From: Burkholderiaceae bacterium | Lineage (GTDB): Bacteria > Pseudomonadota > Gammaproteobacteria > Burkholderiales > Burkholderiaceae_C | Assembly (NCBI GenBank): GCA_026125795.1 | Contig: JAHCKM010000003.1 | Span: 744,001 to 808,000, forward strand | Direction of reading: 5' to 3' | Length of the DNA: 64,000 nt | Position numbers and translations under genes: made by a program | Notes under the pieces: model-generated | Databases searched by the model: none | What the model was told of the DNA's origin: nothing | The model's input: the letters and a program-made list of their open reading frames with translations, nothing else | Shown here: piece after piece, positions 29,601-37,065 of the stretch | Position numbering within the stretch: position 1 is the stretch's first letter | Layout: the number at the start of each line of letters is the position of its first letter

Positions 29601-30626
29601 CTACTCGCGGCGCGGCCGCAATCGCTTGAGCGCGAACAGCGCGATGGCGCCGGTCAAGGCGCCGATCAGGCCCACCATGATCCAGAAGCCCGTGGGGTGC
29701 TCTCCAAGGGGGATGCCGCCGACGTTCATGCCGAACAGACCCGACACCAGGTTGATCGGCAGCGCCATCACGGTGACCATGGTGAGCAGGAACAGGCTGC
29801 GGTTGTTCTCCTCGGCGACGCGTGCCGCGGCTTCGTCCTGCATCAGTTTGATGCGCTCCTGCAGCCCGGCGATGTCGCGCAGCACCAGCGCGAACTCCTC
29901 GTTGGCCTGGCGCAGTCGCTGCACGTCTTCGGCTGCGATCCAGGACGGCGGATTGACCAGCACGCGCATCAGCGCGCCCGGCTCGAGCGCGAGCAGGCGC
30001 TGCAGGCGCACCATCAGCCGGCGCAGGCGCGCCAGCTCGGCATCGTGGCGCCGGTGTTTGCCGGCCAGCACCTCGTCCTCGATGTCGTCGACGCGTTCGG
30101 TGGTCTTGCGAACCACGCGTTGCAGCTCGTCGGCCTGCTCGCGCAGCAGGTGGTCGAGCAACGCCACGCTGCTGGGCAGCGGCGTGCCGCGCCTGACCGC
30201 CATGCGCAGCCGGTCGACCGCGCGCAGCGGATGGCGCCGCGCGCTGACGACCACGTGCTCGCTCACCGACAGCCACAAGGTCGCGACGTCGCCGACGTCG
30301 AAGCTGAACTCGAACGCCACGTCGTTGACCACGGCGAACAGCACCTCGCCGTCACGCTCGATGCGGGTGCTGCGCGAGCCGGTGTTCAGGGCCTCGAAGA
30401 AGTTCTCGCTCAGGTTGGCGTGCTGGCGCAGCCAGCGTTCGGCGCCTGCGTGGCTCAGGTTGAAATGCAGCCAGACGAACCCGCGCCGAATGCCGCCGGG
30501 CAGGGGCGCGGCTTCGTTGAGCGGCTGCGCCGGTTCGCCCGGCACGAAGCGAAAGCCGCAGATCAGGCCATGCTCGTCGCTGCCGTAGGGCAGCACCGGC
30601 GGTGTCAGCAAGGTGGCGTTGTTCAT
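29601..30626 (-). CDS. CorA/ZntB-type metal ion transporter
   Basis: A 341-residue protein. The large N-terminal cytoplasmic domain ([24 protein letters not shown]) leads into long helices (residues about 170-270) and two C-terminal membrane segments. The signature GMN is present in [14 protein letters not shown], with the GxP extension typical of ZntB (Zn2+) rather than Mg2+ CorA. It forms pentameric channels in the inner membrane. It is divergent from ppk2; its 3' end lies 8 bp from the phnC Pho box. Confidence 0.88.
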   Translation of the reverse strand: MNNATLLTPPVLPYGSDEHGLICGFRFVPGEPAQPLNEAAPLPGGIRRGFVWLHFNLSHAGAERWLRQHANLSENFFEALNTGSRSTRIERDGEVLFAVVNDVAFEFSFDVGDVATLWLSVSEHVVVSARRHPLRAVDRLRMAVRRGTPLPSSVALLDHLLREQADELQRVVRKTTERVDDIEDEVLAGKHRRHDAELARLRRLMVRLQRLLALEPGALMRVLVNPPSWIAAEDVQRLRQANEEFALVLRDIAGLQERIKLMQDEAAARVAEENNRSLFLLTMVTVMALPINLVSGLFGMNVGGIPLGEHPTGFWIMVGLIGALTGAIALFALKRLRPRRE

Positions 30627-30667
30627 CGGATGCGACGGCGATCGTAGTGACTGACGCAGCACGCCGC

Positions 30668-30696
30668 GCGTCACCAATCTGTCATATGACCTTCAC
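30668..30696 (+). promoter_or_regulatory. Tandem PhoB half-sites upstream of ppk2
   Basis: Three half-sites start exactly 11 bp apart: GCGTCAC (30668), CTGTCAT (30679) and CCTTCAC (30690). The middle one is perfect against CTGTCAY and the others match 5/7. They read toward ppk2 and end 28 bp before its ATG. Confidence 0.78.
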
Positions 30697-30723
30697 ACAA
30701 TGCGCGTTTGCCCGGCGACGGCC

Positions 30724-31641
30724 ATGAACGACAAAACCGACCACGGCGAACTGCTGCAGCGCCTGCAGAACGAATTGATCGACAGCTTCGACGAGGAGCT
30801 CGAAGTCGAATTCGAGGATCGCAGCCAGTTCGACCTCGACGCCGACGGGCCGCAGGCCGATGCCCGGCGCAACGAGCGGCGCGCCTACTTCAGGCAGCTG
30901 TTCCGACTGCAGGGCGAGCTCGTCAAGCTGCAGGACTGGGTGGTCGCCACGCGCCAGAAGGTGGTGGTGGTGTTCGAGGGCCGCGACGCGGCGGGCAAGG
31001 GTGGCGTCATCAAGCGCATCACGCAGCGCCTGAACCCGCGCGTGTGCCGCGTGGTGGCGCTGCCGGCGCCCAACGACCGCGAACGCACGCAGTGGTACTT
31101 CCAGCGCTACGTGCCGCACCTGCCGGCCGCCGGCGAGATCGTGCTGTTCGACCGCAGCTGGTACAACCGCGCCGGCGTCGAGCGCGTGATGGGCTTCTGC
31201 GGCGACGACGACGTGGAGGAGTTCTTCCGCTCGGTGCCGGAGTTCGAGCGCATGCTCACGCGCTCGGGCATCAAGGTGCTGAAGTACTGGTTCTCGATCA
31301 CCGACGAGGAGCAGCACCTGCGCTTCCTCAGCCGCATGCACGATCCGCTGAAGCAGTGGAAGCTGAGCCCGATGGATCTGGAATCGCGCCGCCGCTGGGA
31401 GGCCTACACCAAGGCCAAGGAGGCGATGCTGGATCGCACCCACATTCCGGAGGCACCGTGGTGGGTGGTGGAGGCCGACGACAAGAAGCGCGCCCGGCTC
31501 AACTGCATCGCGCACCTGCTGGGCCAGTTTTCCTACCGCGAGGTTGACCATCCTCCAGTGGTCTTGCCGCCGCGCGAGCGGCATCCCGACTACTCGCGCC
31601 GGCCGGTGCCGCCCGAGATGTTCGTGCGGGAAATCCACTGA
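30724..31641 (+). CDS. ppk2: Polyphosphate kinase 2
   Basis: A 305-residue PPK2-family kinase that moves phosphate between polyphosphate and nucleotides. Walker A is VFEGRDAAGKGGVIKRI, Walker B FDRSWYNRAGVERVMGF, and the lid region SRMHDPLKQWKLSPMDLESR. An acidic N-terminal extension of about 60 residues precedes the kinase core. The ATG of MNDKTDHGELL is chosen because upstream in-frame sequence (30700) lies just after the Pho box and looks like leader. Control by PhoB makes sense for a polyphosphate enzyme. Confidence 0.93.
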   Translation: MNDKTDHGELLQRLQNELIDSFDEELEVEFEDRSQFDLDADGPQADARRNERRAYFRQLFRLQGELVKLQDWVVATRQKVVVVFEGRDAAGKGGVIKRITQRLNPRVCRVVALPAPNDRERTQWYFQRYVPHLPAAGEIVLFDRSWYNRAGVERVMGFCGDDDVEEFFRSVPEFERMLTRSGIKVLKYWFSITDEEQHLRFLSRMHDPLKQWKLSPMDLESRRRWEAYTKAKEAMLDRTHIPEAPWWVVEADDKKRARLNCIAHLLGQFSYREVDHPPVVLPPRERHPDYSRRPVPPEMFVREIH

Positions 31642-31679
31642 GCGCCTGTTCACGCGCCGCCGGTGCGGCCGCGGCCGAG

Positions 31680-31697
31680 TCGTCACAGCGCTGTCAT
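31680..31697 (+). promoter_or_regulatory. PhoB box upstream of the olsB-like gene
   Basis: TCGTCACAGCGCTGTCAT: the second half CTGTCAT is perfect and the first half matches 5/7, spaced 11 bp. It reads toward the olsB-like gene and ends 25 bp before its ATG. Confidence 0.72.
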
Positions 31698-31721
31698 GCC
31701 GCCCGGGGAGCATGCGGGCTC

Positions 31722-32534
31722 ATGAACACCGCGCAACTGCAGCTCGATCGTCCCCACGTTCATCGGCATCTGCCGCCGGCGCCGCGACGCGGCCGCGACG
31801 AGTCTTCTTTCGATGTGCGCTGGGCACGCAGCGAGCGCGAGGTGGCCGAGGCGCAGCGCCTGCGTTACCAGGTGTTTGCCCAGGAGATGGGGGCTCGGCT
31901 GACGCCGATGCTCGGAATGCCGCCGATGCACGACGTGGATCGCTTCGACGAGCACTGCGAGCACCTGATCGTCCGGGCGCAACTGCCCGGCACCGGCGAC
32001 CGGTGCGCGGTCGGCACCTGTCGGGTGCTGACGCCGGCCGGCGCCCTGCGCGCCGGCGGCCTGTACAGCGACGACGAGTTCGACCTCACGCCGATCGATG
32101 CGCTGCGCCCGCTGATGCTGGAGCTCGGCCGCTCGTGCGTCGACCCGGCGTATCGCCAGGGCACGGTGGTGATGCTGCTGTGGAGCAGCATCGTGGCATT
32201 CATGCAGCGCAACGGGCTGCGCTGGGCCATCGGCTGCGCCAGCGTGCCGATGCGCGACGGCGGCCATGCCGCCGCCAGCCTGTGGCGCGGCTTGTGCGAG
32301 ACGCATCTCGCCGCGCCCGAGTGGCGCGTGACGCCGCGCCGCCCGTTGCCGGTGGAGCAGCTGCGCCAGGACCTGAAGGTCGAAGCGCCGCCGCTGATCA
32401 AGGGCTACCTGCGTTGTGGCGCGCAGCTGCTCGGCGCGCCGGCGTGGGACGCCGAGTTCGGCACCGCGGACCTGCCGCTGCTGATCGACGTGAAAGCGAT
32501 GTCGGATCGCTACCAGCGCCGCTTCACCGATTGA
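31722..32534 (+). CDS. olsB: OlsB-like N-acyltransferase (ornithine lipid synthesis)
   Basis: A 270-residue GNAT-fold protein of the ornithine-acyl-ACP N-acyltransferase/hemolysin-like family. The start of the domain is SFDVRWARSEREVAEAQRLRYQVFAQEMG, here read in pieces; MLELGRSCVDPAYRQGTVVMLLW and AIGCASVPMRDG are also characteristic. OlsB adds a 3-hydroxy fatty acid to ornithine to make lyso-ornithine lipid, a phosphorus-free membrane lipid that replaces phospholipid in phosphate starvation. The second enzyme, OlsA, is not in the window. Its 3' end overlaps the convergent membrane-protein gene by 11 bp. Confidence 0.82.
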   Translation: MNTAQLQLDRPHVHRHLPPAPRRGRDESSFDVRWARSEREVAEAQRLRYQVFAQEMGARLTPMLGMPPMHDVDRFDEHCEHLIVRAQLPGTGDRCAVGTCRVLTPAGALRAGGLYSDDEFDLTPIDALRPLMLELGRSCVDPAYRQGTVVMLLWSSIVAFMQRNGLRWAIGCASVPMRDGGHAAASLWRGLCETHLAAPEWRVTPRRPLPVEQLRQDLKVEAPPLIKGYLRCGAQLLGAPAWDAEFGTADLPLLIDVKAMSDRYQRRFTD

Positions 32535-33342
32535 TCGTGCGCCGTGGAAGCGGCGCGTGCACCAGCGCGATGCTGAGCCAGACGGCGACGCTGAAGTACA
32601 GCGACATCCACAGCACCTCGCTCTTCCAGTCTTCCCAGCGGTGCGACACCACCCAGCGCGCCGAGACGTCGAGCGCGCCCTGCGCCAGCGTGAGATAGGG
32701 GCGCCCCGCTGCCTCGTCGGCGAGCCAGCGCGACCAGTACATCGGTACGTCGACGGCGAACATGAACAGCACGTAGACCACGCCGGCGGCGCACCACAAG
32801 GCCATCAGCGGCCGCATCGACGGCGGGCAGCGCGGCCAGATCGCGAGCAGGCTCGCCACCAGCAACGCGGCACACAGGCCCCAGATCGTTTCTTCGATCA
32901 CATGACCGAGGTTCGACGTGGTCAGCACCGAGTACCACGAGAAGGCCTCCGCCACGGCGATCAGCGGCACCATGACCCAGGCGGCCGTGCGGCCGAAGCC
33001 GCTGCCGGTGGCGCGTGACGACTCGCGCAGCAGCAACGCCCACTGCGCCACGAAACACAGCTCGGCCACGGTGGCCACCGAGCGCCCGACCAGCACGCTG
33101 GACCACCAGGAATCGAACATCACCTGCCGTGGCACGTCGAAGACCGGCAGCACCGAGCGGTAGGCGCAGCCGAGCACATAACCGGCCGACAGCACCAGCA
33201 GCCAGCGGCGCAGCACGAACTCCGATGGCTCCAGGCGCGGCTGCCGAACGCCAAGCGCGACGCCGCTGGCCATCCAGCCCACGACATTGACCGCACTGAC
33301 CACGCACAGCACGGTCCACCACACGAGGACGGGATCTGTCAC
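32524..33342 (-). CDS. Uncharacterised multi-pass membrane protein in the Pho island
   Basis: A protein of about 272 residues from a GTG start, with seven or so hydrophobic segments (for example VLVWWTVLCVVSAVNVVGWM, LLVLSAGYVLGCAYRSVL, ALWCAAGVVYVLFMFAVDV). Conserved-looking charged or polar spots include EETIWGLCAALL and SHRWEDWKSEVLW. I do not recognise the family. It lies 32 bp downstream of the PlcP-like gene on the same strand, so it may be co-transcribed and serve the same lipid change. The start codon lies inside an inverted PhoB-box-like sequence, so a start further in is possible. Confidence 0.75.
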   Translation of the reverse strand: MTDPVLVWWTVLCVVSAVNVVGWMASGVALGVRQPRLEPSEFVLRRWLLVLSAGYVLGCAYRSVLPVFDVPRQVMFDSWWSSVLVGRSVATVAELCFVAQWALLLRESSRATGSGFGRTAAWVMVPLIAVAEAFSWYSVLTTSNLGHVIEETIWGLCAALLVASLLAIWPRCPPSMRPLMALWCAAGVVYVLFMFAVDVPMYWSRWLADEAAGRPYLTLAQGALDVSARWVVSHRWEDWKSEVLWMSLYFSVAVWLSIALVHAPLPRRTINR

Positions 33343-33353
33343 GATCCTGTCAT
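33336..33353 (+). promoter_or_regulatory. Perfect but inverted PhoB box
   Basis: CTGTCACGATCCTGTCAT: both halves match CTGTCAY at 7/7 with 11-bp spacing, the best match in the window. Yet it reads on the + strand, away from the membrane-protein gene whose GTG start it contains, and no + strand gene follows. Its function is unclear (antisense transcript, bidirectional action or chance). Confidence 0.5.
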
Positions 33354-33374
33354 CGTGCCATGCTGGTGCAGCCC

Positions 33375-34214
33375 TTACGTCAGGGTTGGTACGAGAGCCA
33401 GCGCTTCAGCCTGTGGCGTCGCGCCATGCGACCAATCGATGATCTCGAGCCGCCCGTCGGCGTGCTCCACCAGCGCGGTCAGGCTCTCGACCCAATCGCC
33501 GTCGTTGCAGTACAGCACGCCGTCGATCATGCGCATCTCGGCATGGTGGATGTGCCCGCACACCACGCCGTCCACGCCGCGGCGCCGCGCCTCGCGCGCC
33601 AGCGCGGCTTCAAAGTCGGAGATGAAGCTGACCGCGCGCTTGACTTTCAGCTTGAGGTACCTCGACAGGCTCCAATAGGGCAACCCGAGGCGCGCACGCA
33701 GCGAGTTGAAGTGGCGGTTCAGCTCGAGCGCCACGTCGTACATCTTGTCGCCCAGAAAGGCCAGCCAGCGCGCGTGCTGCACCACGCCGTCGAACAGATC
33801 GCCGTGCGTCACCCACAGGCGGCGGCCGTCGAACGTGCGGTGGACGCAGTCGTCCTCCACGTCGACGCCGCCGAAGTTGTGGCTGACGTAGCGGCGCGCG
33901 AACTCGTCGTGGTTGCCGGGCACGAAGACCACCTGCGTCCCCTTGCGCGCCTTGCGCAGCACTTTTTGCACCACGTCGTTGTGCGCCTGCGGCCAGTACC
34001 AGCTGCGCCGGAGCTGCCAGCCGTCGATGATGTCGCCCACCAGATACAGCGTGTCGCACTCGACGTGGCGCAGGAAGTCGAGCAGCGCCGCGGCGCGGCA
34101 GCCGGGCGTACCGAGGTGCAGGTCGGAGATCCACACCGTGCGAAAGCGGTGGCTCGCGGGTGGCTCCGGGATCGATGCGCCCGGTGCCGAGACGGCGGGG
34201 TCGTCGCGGCGCAT
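33375..34214 (-). CDS. PlcP-like metallophosphoesterase (phospholipase C type)
   Basis: A 279-residue calcineurin-like phosphoesterase. Metal-ligand motifs in order: WISDLHLG, LVGDIIDGW, VPGNHDE, THGDLFDG and CGHIHHAE. It resembles the LpxH/UDP-2,3-diacylglucosamine diphosphatase group, but the block DFLRHVECDTLYLVGD followed by HNDVVQKVLRKARKG is like PlcP, which removes the head group of phosphatidylcholine/PE/PG during phosphate starvation. The nearby glycosyltransferase and the PhoB box upstream support PlcP over LpxH. Precise substrate is inference. Confidence 0.82.
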   Translation of the reverse strand: MRRDDPAVSAPGASIPEPPASHRFRTVWISDLHLGTPGCRAAALLDFLRHVECDTLYLVGDIIDGWQLRRSWYWPQAHNDVVQKVLRKARKGTQVVFVPGNHDEFARRYVSHNFGGVDVEDDCVHRTFDGRRLWVTHGDLFDGVVQHARWLAFLGDKMYDVALELNRHFNSLRARLGLPYWSLSRYLKLKVKRAVSFISDFEAALAREARRRGVDGVVCGHIHHAEMRMIDGVLYCNDGDWVESLTALVEHADGRLEIIDWSHGATPQAEALALVPTLT

Positions 34215-34236
34215 GCGCAGAGCATTGCGTTATCGC

Positions 34237-34254
34237 AAGACACGCTCGTGACAA
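34237..34254 (-). promoter_or_regulatory. PhoB box upstream of the plcP-like gene
   Basis: On the minus strand TTGTCACGAGCGTGTCTT: halves TTGTCAC (6/7) and GTGTCTT (5/7), spaced 11 bp, followed by TAACGC as a possible -10. It ends 23 bp before the ATG, the same distance as at the glycosyltransferase gene. Confidence 0.65.
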
Positions 34255-34284
34255 GGCGCGCTTCTTGCCCCGTCCGTCGTTCCT

Positions 34285-34302
34285 CTGTCACCACCACGCC
34301 AC
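34285..34302 (+). promoter_or_regulatory. Weak PhoB-box candidate upstream of the lplT-like gene
   Basis: CTGTCAC at 34285-34291 is perfect, but the second half (ACGCCAC, 34296-34302) matches only 4/7. It reads toward the transporter gene and ends 44 bp before its ATG. Confidence 0.35.
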
Positions 34303-34345
34303 ATCGCGGCCGTCCAATGCCGCGGTCTCGCGTCGCACTGGGGTC

Positions 34346-35608
34346 ATGCCGCCGAGCTTTCACCGCATCAACGCCGCGCAGTTCCTCTCGGCGCTGGCCG
34401 ACAACGCGCTGCTGATCGTGGCCATCGCGCTGATGCAACGCACCGGACAGCCGGCCTGGTGGGTGCCGCTTTTGAGGTTCTTCTTCATCATCGCCTACGT
34501 CGGGCTCGCGCCGTTCGTCGGTGCGCTGGCAGATGCGGTGCCCAAGGCGCGGCTGATGGCATGGATGAACGCGCTCAAGTGGCTCGGCGCGGCGGCGCTG
34601 GCGCTGGGCCTGCACCCGCTGCTGGCATTCGGTGTCATCGGCATCGGCGCTGCGGCCTATGCGCCGGCCAAGTACGGCCTGGTCACCGAACTGGTCGAAG
34701 CTCAGCAACTGGTGGCCGCCAACGCCTGGATCGAGGTGACTGTGGTCTGTGCAGTGCTGTTGGGCACGGCCGGTGGCGGCTATCTGGTGAGCCGGGAGTT
34801 CGAGTCGACGCTGTTTGCGCTGGCGATCCGCAGCTGGGCGGTCGAGCAGCGGCTGGTCTCGGTGAGCCTGGCGCCGGCGCTGCTGGTGGTGCTGTTGCTG
34901 TACGGCGCATCAACGGCCATCAACTGGAGCATCCGCTGTGCCGCACCGCGCCTGGTGGCACTTCATCTGCCGGCGCTTGGCCGGGAGTTCGCATCTGCGC
35001 ACTGGACGCTATGGCGGGATCGCGACGGTGGCCGGCTGTCGCTGGCGGTCACGGCGGTGTTCTGGGGCGCCAGCGCGGTGATGCAGTTCGCCGTGCTGCG
35101 CTGGGCCACCGAGCATCTGGGCCTGTCGCTCACCGCCGCCGCCTATCTGCAGGCGGCGGTCGCCGTGGGGCTGGTGGTCGGGGCTGCCATCGCCGGGCGA
35201 CACGTGGCGCTGGCGCGCGCGCCGCGCATGATGTGGGCCGGCGTGGCGCTCGGCATGCTGGTGGCCCTCGGCCCCTGGCTGCGCGATCCGTGGTCCGCCG
35301 CCGCGCTGCTGCTGGCCGTGGGCACGCTGGGCGGCGTGTTGATGGTGCCGATGAATGCGCTGCTGCAGCACCGCGGCTGCGTGCTGCTGTCGCCGGGCCG
35401 CTCGATCGCCGTGCAAGGCTTCACCGAGAACGCCAGCGTGCTCGCCATGCTCGCGGTCTACTCCTGGACCGTGTGGCTCCAGGTGCCGATCACGCCGACG
35501 ATGGCCGGCTTTGGACTGGGGCTGGCGGCGACGATGGCGCTGCTGTGGTGGCGCTTTCGCGGCTTGTCGGGCCGACGTGTGCAGGACCGGGCGCAGCCTG
35601 CGGCATAG
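34346..35608 (+). CDS. LplT-like lysophospholipid transporter (MFS)
   Basis: A 420-residue, roughly 12-segment membrane protein. FLSALADNALLIVAIALM, FFFIIAYVGLAPFVGALAD, ARLMAWMNALKWLGA and GAAAYAPAKYGLVTELV match LplT, which flips lysophospholipids inward for reacylation; in many bacteria it is coupled to Aas, not seen here. Its position between the PlcP-like and glycosyltransferase genes suggests a role in lipid turnover. The ATG of MPPSFHRINAAQF is chosen; the upstream in-frame stretch covers the divergent gene. Confidence 0.85.
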   Translation: MPPSFHRINAAQFLSALADNALLIVAIALMQRTGQPAWWVPLLRFFFIIAYVGLAPFVGALADAVPKARLMAWMNALKWLGAAALALGLHPLLAFGVIGIGAAAYAPAKYGLVTELVEAQQLVAANAWIEVTVVCAVLLGTAGGGYLVSREFESTLFALAIRSWAVEQRLVSVSLAPALLVVLLLYGASTAINWSIRCAAPRLVALHLPALGREFASAHWTLWRDRDGGRLSLAVTAVFWGASAVMQFAVLRWATEHLGLSLTAAAYLQAAVAVGLVVGAAIAGRHVALARAPRMMWAGVALGMLVALGPWLRDPWSAAALLLAVGTLGGVLMVPMNALLQHRGCVLLSPGRSIAVQGFTENASVLAMLAVYSWTVWLQVPITPTMAGFGLGLAATMALLWWRFRGLSGRRVQDRAQPAA

Positions 35609-35622
35609 CGCGGCCAGCGCCG

Positions 35623-35640
35623 GGCCGCTCCCAAGCGGCC
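35623..35640. terminator. Hairpin between convergent genes
   Basis: GGCCGCT (35623-35629) pairs perfectly with AGCGGCC (35634-35640) around CCCA. It lies between the convergent ends of the LplT-like and glycosyltransferase genes. There is no T-run, so termination is only suggested by position. Confidence 0.4.
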
Positions 35641-35693
35641 GCGCGACCCGCTCGGCGGGTGGTGGCGCGTACTCGCGCCGCCGGGTGCGCCAT

Positions 35694-36926
35694 TCAGATA
35701 GCTGACGGCCGCAGCAGCAACGGGCTCTGGTTGGCTGCGTGACGCAGCACGGCGTGCAGCAGCACGGCCTCGAGGTCGTCGATCACATGGCGCCAGTCGA
35801 GCAGCGCGGCGCGTCCGCGGGCGTGTTGGCCGCGCACGCGCAATGAACGGCGGTCTCGTGCGACGTGCAGGGCCTGCTCGATGAACGCCGGGGCGTCGGG
35901 TGGCGGCACCAGCACGCCGCTGTCCGGGCTGACCAGTTGCGCGGCGGCCGCACAGTCGAAGGCCACCACCGGCAGCCCGCTCGCCATCGCTTCGGGCACC
36001 ACGTTGCCAAAGGTCTCGGTGAGGCTCGGAAACAGGAACAGGTCGGCCGACGCATAGTGCGCCGCCAAGTCGTCGCCGCGGCGCACGCCGGCCAACAGGG
36101 CCTCGGGCCAGCGGCGCTGCAGCGTCGCGCGCAACGGGCCGTCGCCCACCAGGACGAGCCGTGCCTTGATGCCGCCGGCGCTGATGGCATCGAAGGCGCG
36201 GCACAGCAGCTCGATGTTCTTCTCCTGCGCCAGGCGCGACACGCACAGCACGACCAGCGTGTCGTCGTCGGCACCCCAGCGCGCGCGCAGCGCCGCATGG
36301 CGGCGGCCGGGATGAAAGCGCACCGTGTCGACACCGCGCGACACCACCTCGAGGTTGGCGAAACCCAGATCCTCGAGCTGCCGGCGCATCGCCTGCGTGG
36401 GCACCATCGTGCAGGCGGTGCGGTTGTGAAAGCCGCGCAGGTAGCCGACGATGGGCCGCTGCAGCCAGGCCAGCCCGTAGTGCCGGCTGTACGCATGGAA
36501 GTTGGTGCGGAAGTCCGACACCACCGGCAGCTGCAGGCGGTGCGCGGCGCGCAGCGCGGACCAGCCGAGCGGACCTTCGGTGGCGATGTGCACCACGTCG
36601 GGCCGTTGTTCGGACCACAGCCGCTGCAGCGCGCCGCTGCACGGCACGCCCATGCGCAGCGACGGATAGCGGGGGATCGGCACGCCGCGCATCAACGCCT
36701 CGTTGAAGCGCACGCCTCTGAGCGGCACGTCACCCGTGTGCTGGCGCAGGCGCACCAGCTGGATCCGGTGCTGGCGTTCCTTCAGTCCTTCCAGCATGCG
36801 CTGCAGCGTGACCGCGACGCCGTTGACCTCCGGTGGATAGGTCTCGGTCACCACGGCCACCGACAGCGGCTGGCGCACCGCGGACAACACGTCGACTCTT
36901 GCGGGCAGGTCGGTCATCGCGTTCAT
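35694..36926 (-). CDS. GT4-family glycosyltransferase, probably glycolipid-forming
   Basis: A protein of about 410 residues. The N-domain has VAVVTETYPPEVNGVAVTLQ and HIATEGPLGWSALRAAH; the C-domain has VSRLAQEKNIELLCRAF and the nucleotide-sugar motif TETFGNVVPEAMASGLPVV (E-x7-E). The GT-B enzymes of this type near PlcP in other bacteria (Agt) put sugar on the diacylglycerol released by PlcP, giving glycolipids that replace phospholipids. The acceptor here is inferred from context. Starts at 36926 or 36917 are both possible; a strong PhoB box ends 23 bp before 36926. Confidence 0.85.
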   Translation of the reverse strand: MNAMTDLPARVDVLSAVRQPLSVAVVTETYPPEVNGVAVTLQRMLEGLKERQHRIQLVRLRQHTGDVPLRGVRFNEALMRGVPIPRYPSLRMGVPCSGALQRLWSEQRPDVVHIATEGPLGWSALRAAHRLQLPVVSDFRTNFHAYSRHYGLAWLQRPIVGYLRGFHNRTACTMVPTQAMRRQLEDLGFANLEVVSRGVDTVRFHPGRRHAALRARWGADDDTLVVLCVSRLAQEKNIELLCRAFDAISAGGIKARLVLVGDGPLRATLQRRWPEALLAGVRRGDDLAAHYASADLFLFPSLTETFGNVVPEAMASGLPVVAFDCAAAAQLVSPDSGVLVPPPDAPAFIEQALHVARDRRSLRVRGQHARGRAALLDWRHVIDDLEAVLLHAVLRHAANQSPLLLRPSAI

Positions 36927-36948
36927 GCGCGCATGGTTACGTCGCTGC

Positions 36949-36966
36949 GTCACAGCTTGATGACAG
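36949..36966 (-). promoter_or_regulatory. PhoB box upstream of the glycosyltransferase gene
   Basis: On the minus strand CTGTCATCAAGCTGTGAC: halves CTGTCAT (7/7) and CTGTGAC (6/7), spaced 11 bp. A possible -10, TAACCA, follows about 10 bp later, which would place the transcript start almost at the ATG. Confidence 0.75.
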
Positions 36967-36978
36967 CCGTTGCATCGC

Positions 36979-36996
36979 TCGTCACTCCCACGTCAC
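36979..36996 (+). promoter_or_regulatory. PhoB box upstream of the Mpo1-like gene
   Basis: TCGTCACTCCCACGTCAC: both halves (TCGTCAC and ACGTCAC) match 5/7 with 11-bp spacing. It reads toward the Mpo1-like gene, 70 bp before its GTG, and lies 12 bp from the divergent box of the glycosyltransferase. Confidence 0.5.
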
Positions 36997-37065
36997 ATGC
37001 GCCGCACACGATGCGCGGCGGGTGCGGCACCGAGCCGCGCCATCCGTGACAAGGAGGCAACGACA

